Source of the DNA: Tethya wilhelma
Taxonomy: Eukaryota; Porifera; Demospongiae; Tethyida; Tethyidae
Assembly (NCBI GenBank): GCA_964030475.1
Contig: CAXIPT010000015.1
Span: forward strand, 157,692-221,691
Direction: 5' to 3'
DNA: 64,000 nt
Positions within the stretch are counted from its first letter, which is position 1, and every line of letters begins with the position of its first letter. Positions 12,687-22,226 of this stretch are shown here, piece by piece. The notes under the pieces were generated by a model. That model had not been told where the DNA came from. It did not search any database and worked only from the letters and a program-made list of their open reading frames with translations. A program made the position numbers and the translations under genes.

Positions 12687-13024
12687 GTGAAACAGTCCTT
12701 GCATTGTGAATATATATATATTATATATAGTAAGTATGACTGAATTAATTTTTGTATTATTGTTGTGGCTCAGTGTGTATTGCTTATTTTATGGAAGGGA
12801 CACAATTAATCCTTTTAAACTTGTTTGACTTTGTATTTACAACTTGTTGAAAAACTTCATGCATACATGCACAAACCTAGTTGTACTATGTAGTCTATGT
12901 ATGCGTGTGAGAGTGATAGCCTTTGATTTCAAAAAAGCTGTTATAGAAGACAACAAAACCAACAAATAGTGACAAAATTATATAGTACGTTGTGAACTAT
13001 AAGTAATTATTCCAGAGGGTGGAG
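12687..13024. other. Intergenic/UTR stretch between NLR A and SH2 gene
   Basis: AT-rich, with a short TATATATA run (12711-12727). It probably contains the converging 3' UTRs of NLR A (+) and the SH2 gene (-). Nothing else was recognised. Confidence 0.6.
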
Positions 13025-13249
13025 TTAAATTCTAAATGAAGCCATGTGGTTCATACTACGAGGAACTGGGTATCGTAATCTCTTGTGCTCTGTTCCACGA
13101 ATGTTCAGCCTTTGCTTGAGGTAAAATGCAATGCACTCTGGTACAGTTTGAAAATGGCTGCTGAACTGACCCAACACATAGCCAGGTTGTCCAGGACTTG
13201 AATCCCTTTCATAGACTATTCTTAGATGAATGAAGCCACTTGAGAGGTC

Positions 13250-13316
<67 letters not shown>

Positions 13317-13669
13317 CATAAACACTGAATTCATTATGGTACAGTTAATAATCCAAATAGAAGTCTATGGAAAAAAATTGGGAGGTTCTTGCTAGCATTG
13401 AACAAGATTGGTAAAGGTCATCACTATTGAAAATAAGTAAATGGATTTGCTGTGCCACTTTAGTTGGTGTCACAAAGTCATGGTGGGATTAATCACAAAA
13501 TCCAACATATAAATAGACTAATGACCCTCGATCACAATAGTGTACTTACCGAATAGAGAGGGAGAAGTCAGTCTTGCAACTCTCACTGTTTCTTACAAGA
13601 AAGCTAAAGTCTGGTTGGTCTATTAAGATGGACTCAGCCTCCGTTCTCTTGATTGAACCATGATACCAC
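13025..13669 (-). CDS. SH2-domain adaptor (SHB/SHD/SHE/SHF-like), last two exons
   Basis: Two exons on the minus strand, 13550-13669 and 13025-13250, join in phase and together make one complete SH2 domain at the protein's C-terminus. The first exon gives WYHGSIKRTEAE (beta-A/alpha-A) and FSFLVRNSES with the phosphotyrosine-binding arginine of the FLVR motif. The second gives GYVLGQFSSHFQTVPE, an alpha-B helix, and IRGTEHKRLRYPVPR, then a stop 11 residues later. A C-terminal SH2 with a 'G(T/A)EHxxLxYPV' end is characteristic of the SHB adaptor family, which links tyrosine kinases to downstream signalling. Upstream exons were not identified. Both exons have their splice acceptor directly at the end of a (CA)n tract (minus strand), so the microsatellite is part of the splice site. 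Confidence 0.8.
13252..13313. repeat. (GT)n microsatellite abutting a splice acceptor
   Basis: About 31 GT units. On the minus strand it reads (CA)n-CAG immediately before the second SH2 exon. Confidence 0.95.
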
Positions 13670-14043
13670 CTGTGTGTGTGTGTGTGAGAGAGAGAGAATA
13701 CTTGAAAATGTGCACGACATAGAATTTGAAATCATACAGAGTATAGAACCACCACTCTGGAATGAGTGCTAATAATGTGAGAGTTTTGAAGTGGCACAAA
13801 TCACACATAGTGGCAGTGAAAGAGTTTGTCCTGCCAGAGGTGGTTCAGTGTTGATGGCTTATGGAGGAAACAGGTGCCAATAGCAACAGTAATGTAGTGT
13901 GTGCATACATGTACCCATGGAGTATTTTAGAGACAGTGAAATACAGTAGGAGTTAGCCATTAGCTAGGCTGACATAGGGATCGATGCACACACAGAGAAG
14001 CAGCTGTAACATTTGATATAATGATACTAATTGGGAGGAAGAA

Positions 14044-14105
<62 letters not shown>

Positions 14106-14445
14106 GAATGTATAATCAAAATTTCACAGTTAGTATTAGAACCACAAAATCAACTAAAACTTTATGAAACTTGGAATCCAAACTCTCACAAAACATTTCA
14201 ATCAAACAGAATGTGAAGTGTGTTTATATGATTACAAGAGTATTATATATACCCTTGATGTTTACATCCCTAGAGCTGTGCTCCATGCAGTCTCAGTTGG
14301 TCACAGCTCTCCTTGTGTTCCATACCAATCTCCAAACACTTGACATCATGGCTCATTAGGCTGACTAATATGATGACAGCATGCTTGTATGGACGGACAC
14401 ACACAATACATAGAGTGTAGTGTGTTTACACAGAGAACAATCGAC

Positions 14446-14478
<33 letters not shown>

Positions 14479-14829
14479 CCCCAATACACACCACACTAGG
14501 CTAACGCCTACAGCAGAGGCTCTGGAGATAGAGATGCTCTCTCTAGGGCATATGGTCAAAACAGAGAAAACCAGCTTCAAAATAGGCAATATTTTCCCCA
14601 GTCTCTAACCAGCCTCTCTCTTCCTTCATGCCTATATCTACACTCACTCTTGAAGACAGGAAAGCTAGAGGTTTTGAACGGCTAATTTTTTGGTGTGTTG
14701 AGAAACAATGTAGGTGGTATGCAAAATAGTCCAAGTAATTTGTACACACACAAATACAAACACAAGTCGATCTGGTTTGATTCCAAGGCCCTACAAAGGT
14801 GTGTGTACTGCTATGAATGTGTATACAAC

Positions 14830-14873
<44 letters not shown>

Positions 14874-16058
14874 TGCTTGGTCTATAAGTAACATGTACTT
14901 ATACATACTGTACACTTTTAACTACATACTAGAGTGGTGAGGTCAATACTATAATGTAGTGGCTAAGAGTAATAGGAAGAGAAGTTAAAACTGTCACTGA
15001 GGGAGAGAGAGAGACGGAAATCAACCGTTCACATTTGATAAGCCTAACAATTATTACTATGGGGATAGAGACTAGCTGGGAATAAGGCTACTAATGGCAG
15101 CAGCACTTACCATACATGTAAGTACATGACATTGTACATCCAGGGCATGGTTTAAATCACTTCAACCTTATTCAATTAGTCACAGTTGCTGCTCATCAAG
15201 ATATATAGACCAGACTGAGCATCCTGCTACATAATGTTTACATCCTCCAATGGCTGAAGGAGAAGCCAGAGTAAAGGGGGAAGAGGAGTGGATGGGTTCA
15301 CCACAATACCCCCACACCACCACCACAGGAGTTGAATACATGCATGGTTAGGGAGAGGGAGTTCAGTCTGGGTGCTTCAATGGGAGGTGTATATTTAGGG
15401 AGAATGGGAGGAAGTCAGTGACAATGAGATGGTTTGAGATAGTGTGTGTGTCTTAGAAGATCTGTGAACTGAAGCTGTAAGTGTGTTAAACTAAAATGGT
15501 TTCTCATTTTTAATCGTTCTATCTTACTCTCTCAAGAGAGAGAGAGACTCAAGAGAGAGAGAGAGAGAGAGAGAGAGAGTAATGTTCTATTGTCTCCATA
15601 GCGATTAGATTAAGATGTTTGTTTGTTTGCTGGAGGCTGGAACTGTGCCAACACAGAAAAGCAGAAACAGGGATTATATTACAATATGCATACACATACA
15701 CACTGTACACAAATACAGTGACACACACACATACACATACAGGGAAAGAAATGATACAAGCTTCCGTGTTGATCTACTGAAATTCAATTTTTCATTCTGA
15801 CTTTCAGCATTGAATGAAAAACACACCTATAGATGCAAGGCTACAACATGGCAACACCATTGAAGAACAGTCCTCTACATCAGCCACCCTAGCACTCTCC
15901 TCTCTATTGTCCCAAACATGTAGCAGTACACAAAGACACACAAAAGACCCACCACATACAATGCAAGCAGCTACAGTATATATTCACATAAGGTCCTGTC
16001 CAGCCATTATTATTGTTCCTTTGTGCGTGAACTTTAGAACCTTCATGCTCATGCTCAT

Positions 16059-16108
<50 letters not shown>

Positions 16109-16636
16109 TCTCTCTGATTGTAGGCCACACCAAAGAGAGAGCATGGTTGGAATCTGTTAATTTGTTAACAGGAATAAGCGAGACCAATTAGTGAATGATT
16201 TGGTTGTATTCTAACTCAGTTCGCACCATCAACTCATGGCTTCACCACTTTGTACATTCACAGCTTCTTTCGGACAACATTACAACTGGCTACAATAACA
16301 ACAACAGCACACAAACAAGACACACACAATGACACACACACCTCGAGTACAAAGGAACGTGCTTCTAGACACACACAGACATGATGTAGTGGTGCTTGTA
16401 TACAGTGTCTCTACACACTCAAGACACATAAGGGAAGACACCAAACAAATTGGGTTTTAATATACACTTCCATTCTTACATCGACCCAAACAGCCAAGAA
16501 GAAGAGCAGAAGTAGTGTTCAGTGCTACAAGTAGGGCAGGGTCAGTGATGTTGGAGCACAACTCACAAGACATGACCTAGTTAGACCCAATGAATATAAT
16601 TTAACACACGCACACACAATTATAACCACTATACAG
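13670..16636. repeat. Repeat-rich intergenic region
   Basis: No gene was recognised in 3 kb. It contains microsatellites (GA)n 14047-14102, (CA)n about 14451-14477, (GT)n 14833-14871, (AG)n about 15541-15580 and (CT)n 16061-16105, plus a copy of the dispersed GGTGTGTTGAGAAACA repeat (14645-14870). Open frames here are low-complexity translations (Arg-Glu, Thr-His, Ser-Leu) and are not credible genes. Upstream exons of the SH2 gene could be hidden here. Confidence 0.6.
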
Positions 16637-16946
16637 TGATAGATTGGATTTCCTGCTCATCAAGAACAACGTGTTTCTCTCTGATGACTTGGATGACTAT
16701 CACATCACTGGCACTGACATCAGTGGCTCCTCCATTACTGTCGACCTAGATGCTCCCAGCACAAGATACATTGGTTACCACATCAGTATTAAACCAGGCA
16801 GGAAGAAGAGTGACAGTGAGAAAGTATGTGAGCACTTAGATAATTTTAGCTTTGTCTGTATATGCTCGCTTTTTCCTCGCTCCCTCACTCACACATTCAT
16901 ACCTCCCTTACTCACACACTCACACCCTCACTCACACACTCACACA

Positions 16947-16994
<48 letters not shown>

Positions 16995-17085
16995 TTCACA
17001 GACATTTAGTACAGTTCAAGATTGTCTTGACTATTTTGATGTCCATGGTCTGGAGGAGCTGCCCCTCACTCCGGCTGAGGATGAG
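16637..17085 (+). CDS. Unrecognised gene fragment, two exons ending at an N
   Basis: Exon 16637-16823 follows ATACAG and ends at GTATGT. It reads without stop through LDFLLIKNNVFLSDDLDDY, ITGTDISGSSITVDLD and GYHISIKPGRKK. The next exon starts at 17002 after a (CA)n-rich acceptor and continues TVQDCLDYFDVHGLEELPLT until the N at 17086. The phase matches (0/0) and composition is coding-like. I do not recognise the family. The gene is cut by the join at 17086, where sequence switches abruptly to an inverted-duplication arm, so its continuation is missing. Confidence 0.5.
16949..16992. repeat. (CA)n microsatellite next to an exon
   Basis: Lies 9 bp upstream of the acceptor of the exon at 17002. 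Confidence 0.9.
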
Positions 17086-17086
17086 N

Positions 17087-17320
17087 TTTGTCAGTCACAA
17101 CAGCTATCGTAGCTACAGCCTTCTCTTTTTTTGTTTTCTCTGAGTTGGTAATGATCCTGTCCAAAACCTCGCTCTCCAACACTCCTTTAGCACATAACTC
17201 GCTGGAGAGGAGAAAGGGGTCCAGGACTTCAACTAGAACCTTTGAGAGGCTCTCTAGAGAGGCGGTAGCGGCTGCAGACTTCAGCTTAGTGTGCTGCTCA
17301 GACACTCCCAGCTCAGCCAT
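17087..17320 (-). CDS. Death-fold (CARD/DED-like) protein, 5' fragment, left copy
   Basis: Reads from ATG at 17320 leftwards through MAELGVSEQHTKLKS and LDRIITNSEKTKKEKAVA to the N at 17086, 78 codons identical in sequence to the start of the gene at 34595. Only this N-terminal part is present because the duplication arm ends here. It shares a promoter of about 160 bp with the EIF2B5 copy starting at 17480. Confidence 0.7.
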
Positions 17321-17479
17321 GTTGGCAGGATGCTGTCAGAGCCACACCCACGTCAGCTTGCAGTTTCTCGATCGCTGACTCAGCATTCCGGATATTCACG
17401 TACTCCCTTCGTATACTACATAGGCACATGTATATCTTATGAACTTTGCACCTGTATCCAAAAATCAGCTCAAGGAGCC
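17321..17479. promoter_or_regulatory. EIF2B5: Bidirectional promoter, left copy
   Basis: This 159-bp spacer separates the two divergent start codons. It is 16 bp longer than its counterpart at 34452-34594, partly because of a short insertion (about TCAAGGAGC) just before the EIF2B5 ATG. No TATA box was seen. Confidence 0.6.
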
Positions 17480-19600
17480 ATGAGCAAGAAAGACAAGAGC
17501 AAGAAAGGTGGCGAGAGCAAGTGGGACTCTGAAGATGTCATTCAGGCGGTGGTCATCGCAGACAGCTTCAACTTTCGTTTCTTGCCCATCACGATAGAGA
17601 AACCCAGAGCCTTGTTGCCTCTGGTAAACCGTCCTCTGATCGACTACACCGTGGAGTTCCTAGCTGTATCGGGGGTGGAAGAGATCTTTGTATTCTGCTG
17701 TGCCCACGCTGAAATGATCAAGGCTCATTTGGAAGCGTCACGATGGATGGAGCCCACCTCGCCTGTCAAGCTTCGCATCATCATTTCCGAAGATTGTCCA
17801 TCAGTTGGAGATGCTCTGAGAAACATCGATTCTCAAGCTTTGATTCGCTCTGATTTTGTTCTCGTATCTGGCGATCTAGTTTCCAACATGGAACTGAAGG
17901 AGGTGATTGAGATGCACAAGGAACTGAGAAAGAAGGACAAAATGACTGTCATGACGTGTGTCTACAAGAAGGCCAACCCCGATCACCCCACTCGTAGCTC
18001 GGAGGACGATATCCTCATCGTGACGAGCGCCAACGACAGACGCCTCCTTCACTGCGAAAAACCCAACAACAAGAAGAGACTCAACATCCCCGTGTCGATT
18101 TTCGAAGAGAATCCCGACATCGAAGTGCGCTACGACGTCCTAGATTGCCACGTCAGCATTTGTGCTCCGTCTGTCCCCCAGCTCTTCTCCGATAACTTTG
18201 ACTACCAGACCCGTCACCACTTCATCCGAGGGATCATAGTCAACGAGGAGATCATGGGGAACCACATCTACTCCCACATTATCTCTGACCAATACGCCGC
18301 TCGCGTTTCAAATCTTCAAACCTACGATGCCGTGAGTAAGGACGTGATCCATCGATGGGTGTATCCCCTCGTACCCGATAATGTGATCGGAGAGAGCTAC
18401 TCCTACAGTCGACGTAACGTCTACCTCGATAAGAATGTAGTGCTGGCGGCTGGTGCTGTTCTGCACGAGGATGTAGTCATCGGTAGGGACACAATGATTG
18501 GGGAAAACACACAGATTACTAATTCCTCCATCGGGCACAACTGCAAGATCGGTAAGGATGTTAGAATTGAAGGGTCCTACGTTTGGGATGGAGTGGAGAT
18601 TGAGAACAACTGTGTCATAGAGCAAGCTATTGTATGCAACGGAGCACTAGTGAAGAGGAATGTGACGCTGGAACCAGGCTCCATCCTCTCCTACCTGGTA
18701 AGAGTGGGTCCCGACCTCACCGTTCCAAGGGGGTGCCGACTCACGACCAAACACCAATCCACCACGGACACAGACGACTGGGGAGATGACTCTGATGAGG
18801 AGGAGGGGGAGGGGGAGGGGGAGGACACACCCTCGGGGAACAAGTCCCCTCTCAAAGAGCCAGAGTCCATGGCTAAAGATGTCGGGGAAGAAGGCTATGG
18901 GTTTGTGTGGCGGCCACCAACACCTGATGAAGATGATGAGTCGGAGAATGTCGTGAATGAGCAGTGGCCGTTTAAACATGATTCTTTCTCCTCCAGTGGA
19001 AGCAGTGCAGGCTCTTCCCGCGCCCAATCTATTGAACTGAATGAGGCAGACACAGACATCATCATGTTTTACAATGAAATTTTAGACAGTGTCCGATCGG
19101 GTGTTGCAGAACTTGTGCCGAATGAGAACACCATTTTGATGATCAATGCCTCGAAGCACGCCTACAACATCCCCATCCAAGACGTACCACCGGCTATAGT
19201 GAAAGCAATAATGGAAGGTCCTCTAAACAGCACCACGGGACAACCTTCAGAACTGCTCCTCTACGTCAAGAACGCAATCTCACATTTTGAAACACTCCTA
19301 CAGCACTACATTAAGTCAGAGAAGATCCAGACCAGCATCTTGCACACCCTCACAGAGTGTGCAACACAGCACCCCAATGTCCACACCATCTTCCCTAAGG
19401 TGGTGCTACACCTGTACAATGCCGACATCATTGAAGAGGAGCCCATCCTGGAGTGGTACACCCTCATGCAAGGCTCCACGTCACCATCGCAGAGCAAGAG
19501 ACAAGAACTGTTGAGCAGCATGAAGCCCGTCATCGAGTGGTTGGAGAATGCTGAGGAGGAGTCGTCTGAAGAGGAGGAGGACAGTACAGGAGAGAACTAG
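17480..19600 (+). CDS. EIF2B5: Translation initiation factor eIF2B subunit epsilon (left copy)
   Basis: Single-exon 706-residue protein; human eIF2B-epsilon is 721. eIF2B is the guanine-nucleotide exchange factor for eIF2, and epsilon is its catalytic subunit. Residues about 20-280 form the nucleotidyltransferase-like domain (AVVIADSFNFRFLPIT, PRALLPLVNRPLIDYT). Residues about 320-450 contain hexapeptide left-handed beta-helix repeats (VVIGRDTMIGENTQITNSS, IEGSYVWDGVEIENN). An acidic Glu/Asp linker follows, then the C-terminal W2/HEAT catalytic domain ending in EEEPILEWYTLM and an acid-aromatic tail EWLENAEEESSEEEED. I start at MSKKDKSKKGG because upstream in-frame codons lie in the shared promoter. 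Intronlessness of such a long conserved gene is notable. The copy at 32331-34451 is the same length and almost identical. Confidence 0.95.
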   Translation: MSKKDKSKKGGESKWDSEDVIQAVVIADSFNFRFLPITIEKPRALLPLVNRPLIDYTVEFLAVSGVEEIFVFCCAHAEMIKAHLEASRWMEPTSPVKLRIIISEDCPSVGDALRNIDSQALIRSDFVLVSGDLVSNMELKEVIEMHKELRKKDKMTVMTCVYKKANPDHPTRSSEDDILIVTSANDRRLLHCEKPNNKKRLNIPVSIFEENPDIEVRYDVLDCHVSICAPSVPQLFSDNFDYQTRHHFIRGIIVNEEIMGNHIYSHIISDQYAARVSNLQTYDAVSKDVIHRWVYPLVPDNVIGESYSYSRRNVYLDKNVVLAAGAVLHEDVVIGRDTMIGENTQITNSSIGHNCKIGKDVRIEGSYVWDGVEIENNCVIEQAIVCNGALVKRNVTLEPGSILSYLVRVGPDLTVPRGCRLTTKHQSTTDTDDWGDDSDEEEGEGEGEDTPSGNKSPLKEPESMAKDVGEEGYGFVWRPPTPDEDDESENVVNEQWPFKHDSFSSSGSSAGSSRAQSIELNEADTDIIMFYNEILDSVRSGVAELVPNENTILMINASKHAYNIPIQDVPPAIVKAIMEGPLNSTTGQPSELLLYVKNAISHFETLLQHYIKSEKIQTSILHTLTECATQHPNVHTIFPKVVLHLYNADIIEEEPILEWYTLMQGSTSPSQSKRQELLSSMKPVIEWLENAEEESSEEEEDSTGEN

Positions 19601-20136
19601 AGGTGGGCTCTCTTCGTAGTTGTCTACCTTGATTTTTTTGTCTCTTCACCATTTTGCTTTTTCTGTCTATTCTTTGATTTGTAAACTATATACCACTGCA
19701 CCTTTTTGTCTCTTAGCATAATATTTTGATTTCATGCATGCAGTCGATCTACATTCTTTGATTTGTATCTATTATAATAAATTATTATCCTACAAGTCTA
19801 ATGTATATAAATTCATCGGATTCGAAAATAACAATATTCTCTTTGGAGGGCACTACATCATTATGTAGCTACAGCGTTTACAGTATATTATGCTTTTTGC
19901 CTTTTCCCAAGCAGCAAATAGGTACCTGATCTGTTCATGCACGATCACTTATATGTACAATCATACAAATTAGCAACATTGTATCATTCAGTGAAGGTTC
20001 CACATAAATTGTGACTTAAAAAAAAGCACATGACCTTTTAAAGCAGAATACATAGTATTCATCTTGAAGAAGCAATTAAAACACAAATGACTGAAACATA
20101 AATTCATGGCTTTGTCAACAAGAGTGAGGGACAGAT
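19601..20136. other. EIF2B5 3' flank and converging LYSMD 3' end
   Basis: AT-rich 3' untranslated sequence. The homology with the right arm continues to 20117, 20 bp before the LYSMD3/4-like stop codon, so the duplication breakpoint lies inside the 3' UTR of the neighbouring gene. Confidence 0.6.
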
Positions 20137-21775
20137 TCAGTGCTTTAATTTGTCTTTCCTTGTGACAACAAAAAGAAAGAGTAGCACAAACAGTGCCCCT
20201 ACAATTAACAACCCTATGACAATTAGCACTCTAAACCGACAGTTAAGGTAGCGATTTGCACTAGTCAGTATGTCCTCACCACTCTCTGTTGCAACTATGG
20301 GATAGATTGTCGGCGAATCAATTCTCAGAACTACTTCGTTTAAGTTTGTATTTCGTTTCTGTTCCGTACTCTGTCTAATCTTTTGCAAATCTTCATCAAA
20401 TTTGTTCAACAAAGCACGACTACTGTGCTTCCACTTGAGTGCCGACTGAATGCTCACGTCCCTGTACTCTGGTCCATCAGAATCACCCACTTCATCATCG
20501 GCATCCCCTGACGACCGTTGCCCCTCTTCGTCAGACTTGTAATAAGCTGCCGGCCCCCCTAATCTTAGCTCATCAGCAGTTGCTCCTCCCGAGCTTTGAT
20601 TGCCGCTGGTAGCCGAGGTGGTCTCATCAACGGGATTCTGACGACACTTCTCTCTCATCTGTGTCTCTGTGAGCACCCCGTGTTCCCTGACGGGGATTTT
20701 GACAGTCTTTAGGCCAAAGAAATCTTGGTCCTTGTAGAGATTGTTCACTCTCCGGATCTCTGAAACCTGCAGGAGTGAGCAAAGAAGAACAAGATGCATA
20801 TAATGGGGAGATACAGAATAGTATTGAGTACACCACCATGGATGGTGGCATAAGCATAGGCTAGCTTGTAGACTAGGCCTGCAAAGAAGAACAGTGATAT
20901 ATTCTGAAATAGAGATTGATCGAGTTGGTACTCAATTTACCACAAGCATAGCTTAGCTTTCCTGCTCTTATAATACATGTAGGAGGCTATAAATTATAAT
21001 TATATGAAGTGCCATTAACCCTTGCATCATTAGTCAATGGTATAGAGTTACATTGTGAAAGTGACTAAAGGTAAACTGTGATCAAAACAATAATGATACA
21101 TGACTACTTGCATACATGTACACATATGCATAGCCCAAACTCAGAGTATAGCCATACACCAGACACCTGAGAGTAAACCAAAGCTCAGGAAGTTATCTTT
21201 ACCATGTGACACTATGTGGTATACGACTGGTTAAGTTGTGACCACCGTAACAGATGTTCAAGTGGTGGGCATTAAATAGAAACAACGCACTCACTTACAG
21301 GACACCCATAGCGCAGTGACACTCTCTGGATGCTATCATCAGGTAGAATGGGCTCTTCGATGACCACAAACTTCGGTCTTGAACCTCTCGATGTCATACC
21401 CCCACCAGACTTGGGAGTTTTAGGACTGTTCTTTAATCTGGTACGACGAGTTCTGACCTTTCTGGGCTTGAGATCGAGCAGTTCTATGTGTTCTCCCTCA
21501 CCCTCTGATTCACTCTGATCCAACCCTGTCGGTACGTACTTGCCTCTGTCACCAAACATGTAGAACAAACCAGGTCTGAGGTTCTTTGGCACCTTCTTTC
21601 TTCTACTAGAGAGCCCTCCAACGGCTGGTGCACTGGCTGTGCCGTGGCTGGGACTCTCCAAAGTGTCATGGTCTTTTGTTGGTACTCTCATGTATCCATT
21701 TCGAGTGGTCATAGTAGCACTAGCTTCAGTGATTGAATTAGGCCTACTGATAAAAGTTGTATAAACAGTAGACAC
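20137..21775 (-). CDS. LYSMD3: LysM-domain type II membrane protein, LYSMD3/4-like
   Basis: Two exons, 21299-21775 and 20137-20766, splice in phase 0 in the middle of the LysM domain: LPDDSIQRVSLRYGCPV joins SEIRRVNNLYKDQDFFG, then LKTVKIPV. This matches the single LysM of animal LYSMD3/LYSMD4. Downstream are an acidic Ser-rich stretch, a conserved LNEVVLRI segment as in LYSMD3, and one transmembrane helix near the C-terminus (FRVLIVIGLLIVGALFVLLF) followed by a short basic tail. Length is 368 residues from the first ATG, or 347 from MTTRNGYMR at 21712, which may be the real start. Vertebrate relatives sit in Golgi or plasma membrane; the exact role here is unknown. It is tail-to-tail with EIF2B5 and divergent from the PX gene. 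Confidence 0.85.
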
Positions 21776-22226
21776 AGGGCCAATTTATGACGTACAAAGA
21801 GTCTGTGCTTCTTGTTCGAGCATTGAACGCTTCAGTAGAAGTCACAAGGACACGTACAAGGTAGACAAACTCATAATTTCTAGACAAAAGTTGTTCTCCT
21901 GTTCTTTGTCTCTAACATGATGATGTCATAATTGCATCATAATTGCTCCAAAACAGCCGACCGCACCCCCTTCCACATAATGTGCCCCACCTACTTTTCT
22001 GTAGAAGTCAGGTGTGATATCAAAAACAGTTAGCTTTCAGTGTTACTGTGTGATAACATCAACTGGCCAAGAAACAGGAGACAAGAAGCTGAGAACGAGT
22101 ACTATTAAAAGTGCAAGAAGAGCTGAAGAAACGCTTGGAAAACTTCGCACGCAACGTTCACTGCCCTGTGTCATGAATATTTATAACTGCTAATTACCTA
22201 TCAAATTTGATTGGCATTCCGTGATA
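21776..22226. promoter_or_regulatory. Divergent promoter between LYSMD3/4-like and PX-domain genes
   Basis: 450 bp between two divergently transcribed start codons. It presumably holds both promoters and 5' UTRs. No TATA box or other specific site was recognised. Confidence 0.4.

Larger units (their letters stand above)
17087..20117. repeat. Left arm of a 3-kb inverted duplication
   Basis: Nearly identical to the reverse complement of 31814-34828. It carries the complete EIF2B5 gene with its 3' flank, the head-to-head promoter and the first 234 bp of the death-fold gene. Differences are few: a short insertion just before the EIF2B5 ATG, rare substitutions including Met versus Val in the left-handed beta-helix region, and silent changes clustered around 18300-18500. 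The outer end coincides with the single N at 17086. Confidence 0.95.

Noticed and set aside
14031..17009. Open frames in Arg-Glu, Thr-His, Ser-Leu or Cys-Val runs
   Set aside because: Direct translation of dinucleotide microsatellites; no start context, splice sites or conserved sequence.
18308..19533. Minus-strand open frames inside EIF2B5 (and their mirror images at 32398-33623)
   Set aside because: Shadow frames of a conserved coding sequence; no independent support.
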